A DNA stretch of 64,000 bases from an uncultured Collinsella sp. (GTDB taxonomy: Bacteria; Actinomycetota; Coriobacteriia; Coriobacteriales; Coriobacteriaceae): contig UQNU01000002.1 of assembly GCA_900542555.1 (NCBI GenBank), positions 4,345-68,344 on the forward strand. Reading direction: 5' to 3'. The notes beneath the pieces were generated by a model, which had not been told where the DNA came from, made no database searches, and worked only from the letters and a program-made list of their open reading frames with translations. Numbering within the stretch: position 1 is the stretch's first letter; every line of letters begins with the position of its first letter. This document shows, piece by piece, positions 15,493 through 24,438 of this stretch. The translations under genes were made by a program, and so were the position numbers.

Positions 15493-17937
15493 TTAGGCGT
15501 GGTCGCGCCAGCTGAGGACGCGCTGCTTCATACCCTCGATGTCGAGCACGCCTTCGGCAAAGCCCTTGCGCACGAGCTCTTCGGGAACGAACTCATCGTA
15601 ACGATCAAAGTAAGGCACCTCGCCGGGATAGACGAGCTCGATGGGATCGAAGTCCTTCTCGGCCTCGGCGGCGAGCACCTCAAAGAACGTCTCCTCGTCG
15701 GCCTTCATCTTAAACTGCATAAAGTACGGACGTGACGGGTCGAGTCCGCGAAGGCCCAGTTCAGCGGCACACTTAATCTTGAGCATGCGCTCGAGCGCCA
15801 AAAAGGCGTAGCTGCCCAGCCAGGGGAAGAGCACCCAGGTATCGCCGCCCAGGTTGATGAGCGGTTTAGTTCCCGCACCCGAAAGCTTGGCCGTATGACG
15901 AGCCTGCGCTAAGCGGGCCCGTGCGTTACCCATGAGGTACGGATATGTTGCGTGCTCGTTGAGCGCCTTGCGCATGCGCTCGAGTACGTGCGTGTTGATG
16001 TCACCGGGACAGTCGCCAAAGTAGGCCGGCACACGGCCTTTGACCTGCGTGGCAAAGACGGTATGACGCTTCCAGTCAACTTCCTCGACAATCCAGCAGT
16101 GTCCGGCGATGGCGATGCGCTCGCCGGGCGGTGGGGGATTGACGATCGTGCCCAACTCGGCCGACTCGCTGCGAACGGTGAACTCCTCGTTTTCCTGGAA
16201 CACGGCGTAGAACTTAAAGTTGTTAATGATGCGCTCCCCCGCGAGGCCCACGATGAGCCCGCCACCTTCGGTGACCTGGATATGGTCGATCTTAATGAGG
16301 TGACGTAGCAGCACACGGTAATCGTCTGCCGAGACACGGTGGAAATAGCTGAGCGTGAGCACGCGCTGGGCAAGTTCGGCCGGCGTGAGCTCGCCGGTGC
16401 TGGCGAGGGTCGACATAGTCTGGTGATAGAGCAGACTGTAGGGGAGTCGATCGAGCTCGGGCGGCTCGACCCACTTTTCCTCGCGATAGAGTTGTACGAG
16501 CGCGATACCCTGCAGGAGCTTCCAGGGAATGGTTTCGGGCATCATCGTGCGCGGCTCGGGCTCTTCCTCGCGCATGACGAACCACATCTCGGGCGGAAGA
16601 TCGCGGCGCCCCGTGCGGCCCATTCGCTGCAAAAAAGAGCTGACGGTAAACGGCGCGTCGATCTGAAACGCACGCTCCAGACGGCCGATATCGATACCGA
16701 GTTCCAGCGTAGAGGTGGTGACGGTTGTCTGTGCCTGCTCTTCATCGCGCATGAGTTCTTCGGCCGTCTCGCGTAGTGATGCCGAAAGATTGCCATGGTG
16801 GATGAGAAAACGGTCGGGCTCGTGTCGACTTTCGCAGTAGCTGCGCAGCATGGAGCACACGGCCTCTGCCTCCTCGCGCGAGTTGGCAAAGACCAGGCAC
16901 TTGCGGCTGCGCGTATGCTCAAAGATATAGCCCATACCGGGGTCGGCGTTGTCGGGTGCGGTGTCGGTGGGGTTGAGGAGCGTCTGCTCGGTGGCCCGGG
17001 GGATGTCGACTTCGCCCTCGGGGGCCGAGGAAGTGCGACGGTCTTTGGGAGCGGCCTTGCCCCGTGCCCGCTCACGACGTTGACGGCGCTCCTCTTGTGT
17101 GAGCTGTCCGCTGTGACGCATGTCTTGGGCGCCGGCGGGCAGTGCCGCGGGTGCCGCTGCCTCAATGCGCTCGCATGCAAGCACTTCGGCCTCTTGAGGA
17201 CCCATGCTCTCGAATCCTCGCTGCTGTGCCTGGGGACCCGAGTTGTAGAAGTGCTCCATGGAGATACGCCACACGCGACGCGGTTCCTCAAAACGGGGGA
17301 TAACGCAGTCGCGTCCCGTTCCCTGTGAGAGAAAGGCACCCGTGCGCTCGGGGTCGCCGATGGTGGCCGAAAGGCCAATGCGGCGGGGCTGCACGCCTGC
17401 CATGCGCGAGAGTCGCTCGATAAGGCAGAGCGTCTGCCCGCCACGGTCGCCGCGCATGAGCGAATGGACCTCGTCGATGACCACATAGCGCAGGTCGCAA
17501 AACATGCGCGGGATCGCCATGTGCTTATGGATTAAGAGCGCTTCGAGTGACTCGGGCGTAATCTGCAAGATGCCGCTCGGTTTTTTGATGAGCTTAGCCT
17601 TGTGCGACTGCGAGACATCGCCATGCCAGTGCCAGACAGGGATATTGGCTTCTTCGCACAGGTCGTTGAGGCGGACGAATTGGTCATTGATGAGCGCCTT
17701 GAGGGGGCCAATGTAGAGGGCACCCACGCTTGCGGGCGGGTTCTCCCAAAACTCGGTCAGGATGGGAAAAAAGGCTGCCTCGGTTTTGCCGGAAGCCGTG
17801 GATGCCGTCAGGAGCACATTGTCCTGCGTGTTAAAGATGGCATCTGCCGCCGCAACCTGGATAGAGCGCAAGCTCTCCCAATCGTGGGAGTAGATGAAGT
17901 CTTGGATAAACGGGGCGTAGCGGTCAAAGGCGTTCAC
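15493..17937 (-). CDS. Lhr-like DEAD/DEAH helicase, third gene of the TerB operon
   Basis: The GTG at 17937 is preferred (814 residues) because AGGAGG lies four bases upstream; an upstream in-frame start at 17979 lacks such support. The helicase core has Walker A in ASTASGKT (45-52), DEVH (155-158), SAT (190-192) and a late QRMGRTGRR motif VI. A charged, Arg/Lys-rich insert with RRQRRERARGK lies between the two helicase lobes, and a C-terminal accessory region follows. The DEVH box, the insert and the long C-terminus resemble the Lhr group of DNA helicases. It follows the ATPase gene by 116 bases on the same strand, with a REP-like element between them. Confidence 0.88.
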   Translation of the reverse strand: MNAFDRYAPFIQDFIYSHDWESLRSIQVAAADAIFNTQDNVLLTASTASGKTEAAFFPILTEFWENPPASVGALYIGPLKALINDQFVRLNDLCEEANIPVWHWHGDVSQSHKAKLIKKPSGILQITPESLEALLIHKHMAIPRMFCDLRYVVIDEVHSLMRGDRGGQTLCLIERLSRMAGVQPRRIGLSATIGDPERTGAFLSQGTGRDCVIPRFEEPRRVWRISMEHFYNSGPQAQQRGFESMGPQEAEVLACERIEAAAPAALPAGAQDMRHSGQLTQEERRQRRERARGKAAPKDRRTSSAPEGEVDIPRATEQTLLNPTDTAPDNADPGMGYIFEHTRSRKCLVFANSREEAEAVCSMLRSYCESRHEPDRFLIHHGNLSASLRETAEELMRDEEQAQTTVTTSTLELGIDIGRLERAFQIDAPFTVSSFLQRMGRTGRRDLPPEMWFVMREEEPEPRTMMPETIPWKLLQGIALVQLYREEKWVEPPELDRLPYSLLYHQTMSTLASTGELTPAELAQRVLTLSYFHRVSADDYRVLLRHLIKIDHIQVTEGGGLIVGLAGERIINNFKFYAVFQENEEFTVRSESAELGTIVNPPPPGERIAIAGHCWIVEEVDWKRHTVFATQVKGRVPAYFGDCPGDINTHVLERMRKALNEHATYPYLMGNARARLAQARHTAKLSGAGTKPLINLGGDTWVLFPWLGSYAFLALERMLKIKCAAELGLRGLDPSRPYFMQFKMKADEETFFEVLAAEAEKDFDPIELVYPGEVPYFDRYDEFVPEELVRKGFAEGVLDIEGMKQRVLSWRDHA

Positions 17938-18024
17938 GGGGCCTCCTCTCAAAAACGAATCTCTCAACGCGGCTGGCAACGGCTTGCTGCATTACTGCCT
18001 CAACGTTTGCCCAGATAGAACCTA

Positions 18025-18049
18025 CCAAAATAAACCTGTCCCTTTTTGG
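18025..18049. repeat. Short REP-like element inside the TerB operon
   Basis: CCAAAA (18025-18030) and TTTTGG (18044-18049) flank ACCTGTCCC, which on the minus strand reads GGGACAGGT. The core matches the larger palindrome at 3896-3948. It lies just downstream of the ATPase stop codon, where it could shape relative expression of the helicase gene. Confidence 0.5.
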
Positions 18050-18053
18050 CAGG

Positions 18054-19358
18054 CTAGATGGTGAATTCGGCGAAGTTACGGTCGCCGTCTGCGGTGCCGG
18101 TGTCGCCTGTTGCGGCTGCCGGCGCCAGCGCGTCGCCACCAACGCTTTGCAGCAGCTCCGCCACATTTGCATCGGGGTTCTGACACAGGATATCGAGCAG
18201 TTCGATAAAGTCACGAATGACTTCACGCGGCGTCAGATGCGTGTCGGCTCCCACACGACCGAACTCGATCTTGAGGAAGTCCACCAAGTCGTTCTCGGTA
18301 AGCGTGGGCGTCCAGCCAAAGTAGCCGGCGTGAATTTGCATGAGTTTTTCGATCAGCACCAGCAACTCCTCATAGGTGAGTGGCTGCAGGCGGATGATGG
18401 GCGCGAGCATGTCCTTAAGGTCCTCGCGCGCAAAGCGGCCCTGAGCGAGTCGGCTGCGCAGGGCCTCGTAGGAGAACACGCCTCGGCGGCGGTCTTCGAT
18501 AGAGGTTGGAGTGCCGCCCATGATCATGCCCAGGTACTGCGCCTTGCCCTGGAGCGTGTCGTTGTACATAGTCAGGATCTTCTCGTAGTTGTATTGGCGC
18601 GTGATCGCGTTGGGAATCTTGTACAGATTCACGAGTTCGTCGATGAGCACCAGCATGCCCTTGTATCCGCTGCAGACCAAAAAGCGTGCAATGAGCTTAA
18701 CGTAGTCGTACCAGTCGTCATCGCTGATGATGGTCGAGGAGTCCAGCTCAGCGCGTGCCTCGCTCTTGGTGCGGTACTCGCCGCGAATCCATTTGGTCAC
18801 GCGACTCATAGCTTCTTCGTCACCCTCCGAGACAGCCATGCGATAGCGGCGGAGCATGCGGGCGAAGTCGAAGCCGTGGACCATTTCCTCGAGCGGGGCC
18901 AGTTGGGCATTGACGACCGACTCGTCGACGTCGGAGCACGAGGCGACCCAGCGATCAAGAATAAGGTTGAGCGCACCGCCCTCGGGGCGCGTCTTGGTCG
19001 ATATATTGCGGATGAGCTCGCGGTAGGTGGCAAGGCCCTGTCCCTGACCGCCCTGCAGACGGCGCTCGGGCGACAGGTCGGCATCAGCGACGACGAATCC
19101 CTCGCCCATGGCGTGCGTGCGGATGGTCTGGAGCAAAAAGCTCTTGCCGGCGCCGTAGCGACCGACTAAAAAACGGAAGCTTGCGCCGCCATCGGCGATG
19201 AGACTCAGATCGGTAAGCAGGGCGCGGATCTCGACCTCGCGCCCTACGGTGATGTAAGGAAGGCCGATGCGCGGGACCACGCCGCCCTTGAGCGAGTTAA
19301 GGATAACGGCGGCGACGCGTTTGGGTACACGGGGCGCTGCGGATGCGGTATCACTCAT
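18054..19358 (-). CDS. BrxC/BrxD-like ATP-binding protein (DUF2791 type), second gene of the TerB operon
   Basis: The 434-residue protein is a P-loop ATPase with Walker A GRYGAGKS (66-73) and a Walker B-like LVLIDELVNL near residue 200. The YGAGKSFLLQTIR pattern and length match the ATP-binding proteins annotated as BREX BrxD or DUF2791. It also has a conserved-looking segment LGMIMGGTPTSIEDRRRG, usual in this family. The ATG overlaps the end of the TerB gene by eight bases (ATGAGTGA), a sign of translational coupling. No other BREX gene is near, so it should be read as a member of the TerB_N-ATPase-helicase cassette. Confidence 0.85.
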   Translation of the reverse strand: MSDTASAAPRVPKRVAAVILNSLKGGVVPRIGLPYITVGREVEIRALLTDLSLIADGGASFRFLVGRYGAGKSFLLQTIRTHAMGEGFVVADADLSPERRLQGGQGQGLATYRELIRNISTKTRPEGGALNLILDRWVASCSDVDESVVNAQLAPLEEMVHGFDFARMLRRYRMAVSEGDEEAMSRVTKWIRGEYRTKSEARAELDSSTIISDDDWYDYVKLIARFLVCSGYKGMLVLIDELVNLYKIPNAITRQYNYEKILTMYNDTLQGKAQYLGMIMGGTPTSIEDRRRGVFSYEALRSRLAQGRFAREDLKDMLAPIIRLQPLTYEELLVLIEKLMQIHAGYFGWTPTLTENDLVDFLKIEFGRVGADTHLTPREVIRDFIELLDILCQNPDANVAELLQSVGGDALAPAAATGDTGTADGDRNFAEFTI

Positions 19359-21111
19359 GGTCTAGGTATCCTCTCACGTCTGCTTTGTAGTCCTCGATAA
19401 TCTGCGGCCCTGCCGTGCTAAATTCAATTACGGTGTCACCCACCAGGTCAAAGAGCGCCTCGTTGATGCTATCGACGAGCATGTCCTCGCTCTGTCCCGA
19501 GTGCGCCACTGCCGATGTCGCTTGCGCTGCGTTTTGCTCGAGCAGTGCGCGAAGGAAGGCATCTGCGGCGGGCGCGAGTTCGTTTGTGGCTTCAGCGGGC
19601 GCAGCAGCTGCGAACGCGGGCGTCGGCGCGAGAAGCGGTGCCACGACACCAAACTGTTCGGTGGATATGGTCGGCTCGTCGGTCAAGTCCTGCCGAATGG
19701 GTGTCACGACCGGTTCGACAATCGCGTCGGTTACGGGCTCGGCTTCCGGTTGCCCTGAGTCCGCTGCCTCGGCTTCTGCGGACGCGCCGTCCTCGCGTTC
19801 CTCGTCGATCAAAAGCGCTTCGCGCGTTTGCGCAGCGGCGTTCCGAATGTGCCCCAGCTGACTCAGATCGATATCGATCTTGACGGGCTGGTGTGCGGCG
19901 TCCCACGAAAGCCATGCCACAATCTCGTCATCGATAATCTTGGCCAGATATTTGGGGACCTTTTCTTCCTTAAGGGGATGGGCGGGGTCCAGCGCCAGGC
20001 GCAGGCGTTGGTCGCAGGCGCGCATCATTTCACCGAGCTTGCTGCTCTTTTGCCTACTACCGTGGATACGCATGCATTCCCAAAAGCCGTTTTGGCAACG
20101 GTAGATATGGATAGGATCCAGGCGGTATTCGCAGTCCTCGTGGCGCTCGGGCGCAAAGAATACGGCCGAGGCAAACATGGTGTAGGGCATGGCCGTCTCC
20201 TCCCCAAATAAACTCGCCACGATGCCGGTCTTTCGGTGCGTGTCATAGTAACGCGCCATACGGACATACACGGCACATGCCACGTGGCGTAGGTCGCGAT
20301 GGTTGCTGCGAGCGAGTCTTGAGTTATTGAGGTTATACGTGGAGAGGGCGTTGATGGCGGCCATGAGCCGCTCCTCGCGCGCCTCGTCGGGCGGAAGGGG
20401 GAGCGTGGGCTCGGAGGTTTTGCGACGCTTAGGGGTCTGGCCGGACGGTGCCTGTGCTGGTACAAGGTCTCGAGCCGCGCGCCGCAGCTCGATAAGGGCG
20501 TTATCGAACATGACGGTTTTAGAGTCGCGAAGCAGCTTGGGGTCGAGCCCGTGGAAAACGGCGTAATCTTGCAGCCACACGCGTGCAAACCGGTCGATGC
20601 CGGGCTCGAAGGCACGATAGACATCCCAAAAAGCCTTGATCTTGTTAAAACCATCGAGCGAGTCATCAACGCCAATGCCGCAGATCAGCTCATAGAGATA
20701 CAGGAAGGCAAAGGACGTAGACGTTTCCTCGACGGTTCCGCGGCGCACTTGGGCACGCCAGGTAAAGTAGCCTCGCAGCTGCCGGTCGCTCATGGCGTTG
20801 TAGGTGGGAAAGTACGACTTAAAGGTGCCGTTGTAGGGACAGTCGTCCTCAAAGTCGGCCATCAGGAGGCCCTGGCGGTAAAAAAGCTCGGCTTCCGAAA
20901 GCCAGCGGCCCGCACCGCCCTTGGGGTCATCCTGCCAGCGCGATATCTCGCGCATTTTGCGGTACTGGTCGGGGAGGAAATTCTGCATCTGTCGGCCGGT
21001 TTTGAGAATCGGCTCGTCTGCGTAGATTTCGTTTGAGAAACGGGCGGACTGATGGGTCCGAGCCTCGGCCATAATGCGCTCGATGAGCATTTTGATGTCC
21101 TGGTCGGCCAC
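19351..21111 (-). CDS. TerB_N / TerB_C domain protein, first gene of the operon
   Basis: The 586-residue protein has a TerB_N region near residues 70-190, with MSDRQLRGYFTWRAQVRRG and FAFLYLYELICGIG, the most typical string of that domain. The C-terminal 80 residues fit TerB_C, with INEALFDLVGDTVIEF and IIEDYKADVRGYL. A low-complexity acidic and Ala/Pro-rich linker lies between. TerB-type domains were first named for tellurite resistance genes, but the N and C versions are found with ATPases and helicases and were predicted to act in DNA processing or stress response. The three genes form a tight minus-strand operon. Confidence 0.87.
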   Translation of the reverse strand: MADQDIKMLIERIMAEARTHQSARFSNEIYADEPILKTGRQMQNFLPDQYRKMREISRWQDDPKGGAGRWLSEAELFYRQGLLMADFEDDCPYNGTFKSYFPTYNAMSDRQLRGYFTWRAQVRRGTVEETSTSFAFLYLYELICGIGVDDSLDGFNKIKAFWDVYRAFEPGIDRFARVWLQDYAVFHGLDPKLLRDSKTVMFDNALIELRRAARDLVPAQAPSGQTPKRRKTSEPTLPLPPDEAREERLMAAINALSTYNLNNSRLARSNHRDLRHVACAVYVRMARYYDTHRKTGIVASLFGEETAMPYTMFASAVFFAPERHEDCEYRLDPIHIYRCQNGFWECMRIHGSRQKSSKLGEMMRACDQRLRLALDPAHPLKEEKVPKYLAKIIDDEIVAWLSWDAAHQPVKIDIDLSQLGHIRNAAAQTREALLIDEEREDGASAEAEAADSGQPEAEPVTDAIVEPVVTPIRQDLTDEPTISTEQFGVVAPLLAPTPAFAAAAPAEATNELAPAADAFLRALLEQNAAQATSAVAHSGQSEDMLVDSINEALFDLVGDTVIEFSTAGPQIIEDYKADVRGYLDHE

Positions 21112-21199
21112 CGCTTCTCCTCTCCTAACGCAGCTTCGGTGACCTCATATCATATCACAGCATCAAACAGGTGTTCGAGATACCGCTATGTAGATAGAT

Positions 21200-21916
21200 T
21201 TAGAACAGGAGGGCGTAGATGACGGCTATGACAACGGAGGGGAGCATATTGGCCGTGCGGAAGGTCTGGGGACGGATGAGATTGACGCCGACGCAGAAGA
21301 TGAGCATAGAGCCCACGAGCGATAGGCTGTCGAGGGCGGCGGTGGTCATGATGGGGGAGAGCGCGCCGGCAAACAGCGTAATCGTTCCCTGGAACACGGC
21401 GACGGGCAGGGCCGAGAAGATGCAGCCGCGTCCGAGCGAGGCCGTCATGGTGCAAACGATGATGCAGTCCAGTGCGCCCTTGAGAGCGAGCGTGGACCAG
21501 TCGCCGAGCAGACCGTCCTGAATCGAGCCCACGATGGCCATGGCGCCGATGCACACCGTGAGCGATGTCGAGACAAAGGCGTTGGTGAACTCGTTGTCAC
21601 CCTCGCTGCCGGTTTTTCGCTTGAGCCATTCACCGAGGTTCTCGATTGCCGCTTCCAGATTGACGGCTTCGCCGATGAGCGAACCCAGGGCAAACGAGAC
21701 AATGAGCATGGTGGTGCCGGTGGTCGAGAGGGCATCGCCGTCGATGACGAGCATCTTTTGCATGGTGCCGCCAAGGCCGATAAACAGGACGCACAGCCCC
21801 GATGCTTTCATGAGCGTGTCTTGGATGCGCGGTGTGATGAAGCGGCCGCCCGCTAATCCCAAAAGACCGCCCGCAACTAAAAGCACAACGTTGATGATTG
21901 TTCCCAAGCCCGGCAT
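21200..21916 (-). CDS. DUF554 family membrane protein
   Basis: The start at 21916 is supported by AGGAGGG four bases upstream; the longer frame to 21985 has an unlikely N-terminus. The 238-residue product is strongly hydrophobic with about six or seven membrane segments and opens with MPGLGTIINVVLLVAGGLLG, the standard start of DUF554 (YdfK-like) proteins. Glycine-rich motifs such as ALKGALDCIIV and LSLVGSMLIFCVG are also typical. The function of this family is unknown; transport is a guess based on topology. It stands alone on the minus strand. Confidence 0.88.
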   Translation of the reverse strand: MPGLGTIINVVLLVAGGLLGLAGGRFITPRIQDTLMKASGLCVLFIGLGGTMQKMLVIDGDALSTTGTTMLIVSFALGSLIGEAVNLEAAIENLGEWLKRKTGSEGDNEFTNAFVSTSLTVCIGAMAIVGSIQDGLLGDWSTLALKGALDCIIVCTMTASLGRGCIFSALPVAVFQGTITLFAGALSPIMTTAALDSLSLVGSMLIFCVGVNLIRPQTFRTANMLPSVVIAVIYALLF

Positions 21917-22034
21917 GAGCCCTCCTGTATTGATGCCAACGTGGCAATCGTAGCAGAACGAAATGCGAGGCACATCGCGACTCATCTAATACGTTATATA
22001 AGTGGTGTTAGGAATGATGTGCAGCATTTAAGCC

Positions 22035-23465
22035 TCAGGTGGTTGTCGGGACATAGGGATAGTATTCAAAGCGCAGTGTCATAAGCCGCTGCGGGGATTC
22101 AATAGCCGCGGCGATGATATTGGCATCGCGGGCACGATCAAACCCTTCGAGTTCGATCTGATACGAGACGTCTTGCATAATGTCCAGACGTCGCCAGGCT
22201 AGGAGTGTGTCACCATCGAATTCCAAGGTCTTGCCTCCGTCTGGAGCAACGGCGTATAGACGCAGCTTGGCGGTGGTTGCAGGGTCGACAACCGTGACCT
22301 TTTTAATTTCGTTTCGAGTATTCTTGGCGCCCAACAAGGTGAGCAGTGTTGGGGCCACGACCTCGCCCGATGGCAAAAAGACGACTTCGATGGATTCGGG
22401 AAATGCGATGATAGCCGACTTGCGGACGGGCTGATTGGCGGCGGCAACTTCGATGTTCGCAGCGTCGATGACCTCCGTGTGGTCGAGCGCGGCAAGCACG
22501 CAGCAGTTACCTTCATCGATCTCCTGAGGATCAGCAAGCCCCAGACTGTCCGCGAGCTCGGGATCGTTTGGACCGGTAGCGGGCTCATTTGGTGCTTCGA
22601 AAGAAGCTGGGACGCTGTTTGTCGGCGACGGCGTGTCGCCCGCACCTGCTTCTTTGTCCGCGCTCTCTTCTTGTATGGTTGCGTTGATGGGTTCGTCGTT
22701 TGGGGGGAGCGTCTTGGCGTCAAACGCGGAGGGGAGAATTCCGATGGCTCCGGATCCGTTCCACTCCATTTCGAGAAGCGCCGGGTCGGCAAGAATGCGT
22801 TGCCTGCTTTGCGCGCGGGCATCGATTTCAATAGGGCCTGCCTCTATCCCTCGTGTAAGGCTGAGTGATCCGGCTGGCTTCTCGAAATGAGCGTCTGTGT
22901 CTTTGGTACTGACGGCGAAGAACAGCAGGGACGCTTCTCCCGCCGCGATGGCATCGGTACCGGCTTTGGTCAGCCGCAACGATGCCGTGAATGAGAGGGT
23001 GGGCTGCGTGTCGTCTGCATTCGCGGCGGCGCAGCCCAGACATATACCGCCTCCTTTCTCAAAAAACGTACCGTCGAAGGCGACCTTCGCTCCGTTCGCC
23101 GAGTCATCGACCGAAGCGATGTCGATGCGCAGCTCTAAATTGCATGGATCGCCATCTGCATCGAGCACAACCGAGCGCCACGTGCAGACGGCGCACCCCG
23201 CCTGGGAGCCGTTTGCCTTGTTCGAACGATTGATATCCACGACTATCGAGCCGTCCGTATTACGACGAAGGCATCCCGAGGTTGAGATTGCGGCCTGTGC
23301 GATCGAAAAACGCTTGCACGCAATGGCGCTCGACGGATTTGGTGCGGAGCTTAGGGCCGCTGGTAAGGAGTCTGCCATGACAGGAGTCGCCCAAGCGGCG
23401 ACAGGCGTTCCGGTTGCGAGCGCGCCGCAGAGTGCGACGACGGGCAAAAGGTTCTTCGATGCCAT
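22035..23465 (-). CDS. Secreted protein of the surface gene cluster, unknown function (476 aa)
   Basis: The protein starts with a clear signal peptide (MASKNLLPVVALCGALATG, cleavage probably after AWATP or nearby). The mature region has several Cys pairs (GCAVC, CLGCAA, NCCVL) and an acidic, Pro/Thr-rich linker (about residues 255-320). It ends in a beta-rich domain and has no membrane anchor or sorting motif. AAGGAGACCCC precedes the ATG. It is the last of five minus-strand genes for secreted or membrane-anchored products. No known family is recognised. The paired cysteines suggest disulfides formed outside the cell. Confidence 0.8.
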   Translation of the reverse strand: MASKNLLPVVALCGALATGTPVAAWATPVMADSLPAALSSAPNPSSAIACKRFSIAQAAISTSGCLRRNTDGSIVVDINRSNKANGSQAGCAVCTWRSVVLDADGDPCNLELRIDIASVDDSANGAKVAFDGTFFEKGGGICLGCAAANADDTQPTLSFTASLRLTKAGTDAIAAGEASLLFFAVSTKDTDAHFEKPAGSLSLTRGIEAGPIEIDARAQSRQRILADPALLEMEWNGSGAIGILPSAFDAKTLPPNDEPINATIQEESADKEAGAGDTPSPTNSVPASFEAPNEPATGPNDPELADSLGLADPQEIDEGNCCVLAALDHTEVIDAANIEVAAANQPVRKSAIIAFPESIEVVFLPSGEVVAPTLLTLLGAKNTRNEIKKVTVVDPATTAKLRLYAVAPDGGKTLEFDGDTLLAWRRLDIMQDVSYQIELEGFDRARDANIIAAAIESPQRLMTLRFEYYPYVPTTT

Positions 23466-23483
23466 GGGGTCTCCTTAGCTAAT

Positions 23484-23765
23484 TTAGTGCGGCCTGTTCA
23501 TGTTTTGTTTCTGGCTGTGTTTGATGTGCAGACCGAGGCCGGCGGTTCCCGCGCCTGCTGCTGCGGCGCCTGCTGCCAAGAGCCATCGTTTGTCGCCTGT
23601 CTGCGCCAACGGTTCCTCGCGGTCGCTGCGGTCGAGCTCCGAGAGGTCGACCGTCACTTGCGTGGCGGCCTGCGCCTGTTCTTGCTGGGCAAAGGCCATG
23701 GCTGGCCCAAACGCTAGGATGCTGACGGCGGCGGCCAGGGCGACGGCCTTATGCCGTGTGCGCAC
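23484..23765 (-). CDS. Small cell-wall protein with LAQTG-type sorting signal
   Basis: The product (93 residues from the GTG at 23765) has a signal peptide (AVALAAAVSILAFGPAMAFA), a short Gln/Asp-rich region, and then LAQTGD, a hydrophobic Ala/Gly stretch and a basic tail (HIKHSQKQN). That C-terminal layout is the sortase substrate pattern, with LAQTG in place of LPxTG, a variant I associate with Coriobacteriia. The start overlaps the previous gene by 17 bases; a TTG at 23795 is an alternative. No sortase gene is in the window. With about 40 residues of mature protein before the anchor, it may be a base or cap protein. Confidence 0.72.
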   Translation of the reverse strand: MRTRHKAVALAAAVSILAFGPAMAFAQQEQAQAATQVTVDLSELDRSDREEPLAQTGDKRWLLAAGAAAAGAGTAGLGLHIKHSQKQNMNRPH

Positions 23766-24348
23766 CGGGCTCGACCGTCCAGGTGATCGTTGCAACCTGA
23801 TCGCCTTCGCCGGTTACGCGGAAGATGTCGCGCGTGACGCGGGCGACGTTTCCGCTTGTCTTGAGCTTAATTTTGTCCGTGCCACCGGCAATGCCCTGGT
23901 AGCCCATGTCGAAGGCTGCATTCTTGGAAAGATCGAGGCCCGTTCCCTGCATTGCGGCGCTGGCGTTCTGGAGCGCGCCGTCGGGGCCGACCTTAAAGTC
24001 GATGGAGTTCTGCGCGGTTCCGGCCTTGGCGTCGGCGGCAATGGTCCAGGTGTTCATGGCGTCGATCTTCATGTTGGTGACATGGATGCCGTAGGCCGAA
24101 TGATTGTCGATGGTGGTCGCGTCTTCTGAGGGGCCCTGAAGCGTGCCGTCGGCCTTGGCGACGAAGGGAATAACCGTCGGAACTTTGAACTCAACGTTGT
24201 CGATCTCGGTCCTGACCATTACCTTCGTGGTTCCAACGCGCCCGGCTGCCATAGCTGGCGTCGGGGCGGCGCCCATTGCGAGCGCGAGCGCGAGCCCTGC
24301 GCCCACGGCGAGCGCTCTGGCTCCGTTCATGTTCCTGGTGATGTCCAT
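23749..24348 (-). CDS. Secreted beta-rich surface protein, unknown function (199 aa)
   Basis: A signal peptide spans about residues 8-35 and ends in MAAG. The mature part has the pattern VPTVIPFVAKADGTLQGPS followed by IDNHSAYGIHVTNMKID, a beta-sandwich-like arrangement seen in many Gram-positive surface proteins with an alternating turn-strand layout. There is no cysteine in the mature part and no sorting signal, so it may be held by a partner; the sorting-signal protein encoded just downstream is a candidate. AAAGGAACGACC precedes the ATG. The family is not recognised with certainty. Confidence 0.78.
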   Translation of the reverse strand: MDITRNMNGARALAVGAGLALALAMGAAPTPAMAAGRVGTTKVMVRTEIDNVEFKVPTVIPFVAKADGTLQGPSEDATTIDNHSAYGIHVTNMKIDAMNTWTIAADAKAGTAQNSIDFKVGPDGALQNASAAMQGTGLDLSKNAAFDMGYQGIAGGTDKIKLKTSGNVARVTRDIFRVTGEGDQVATITWTVEPGAHTA

Positions 24349-24438
24349 GGTCGTTCCTTTCTATTCGCCGCGGGCCGTCCCCGCGATGATTGGACGAATG
24401 CTGGTGAATTGCGTGCGGTGCCGCGTCGGCCGGAAAAG

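Noticed and set aside
15493..21111. A BREX system
   Set aside because: Only a BrxD-like ATPase is present; no PglX methyltransferase, PglZ, BrxC or BrxA/B is encoded nearby.
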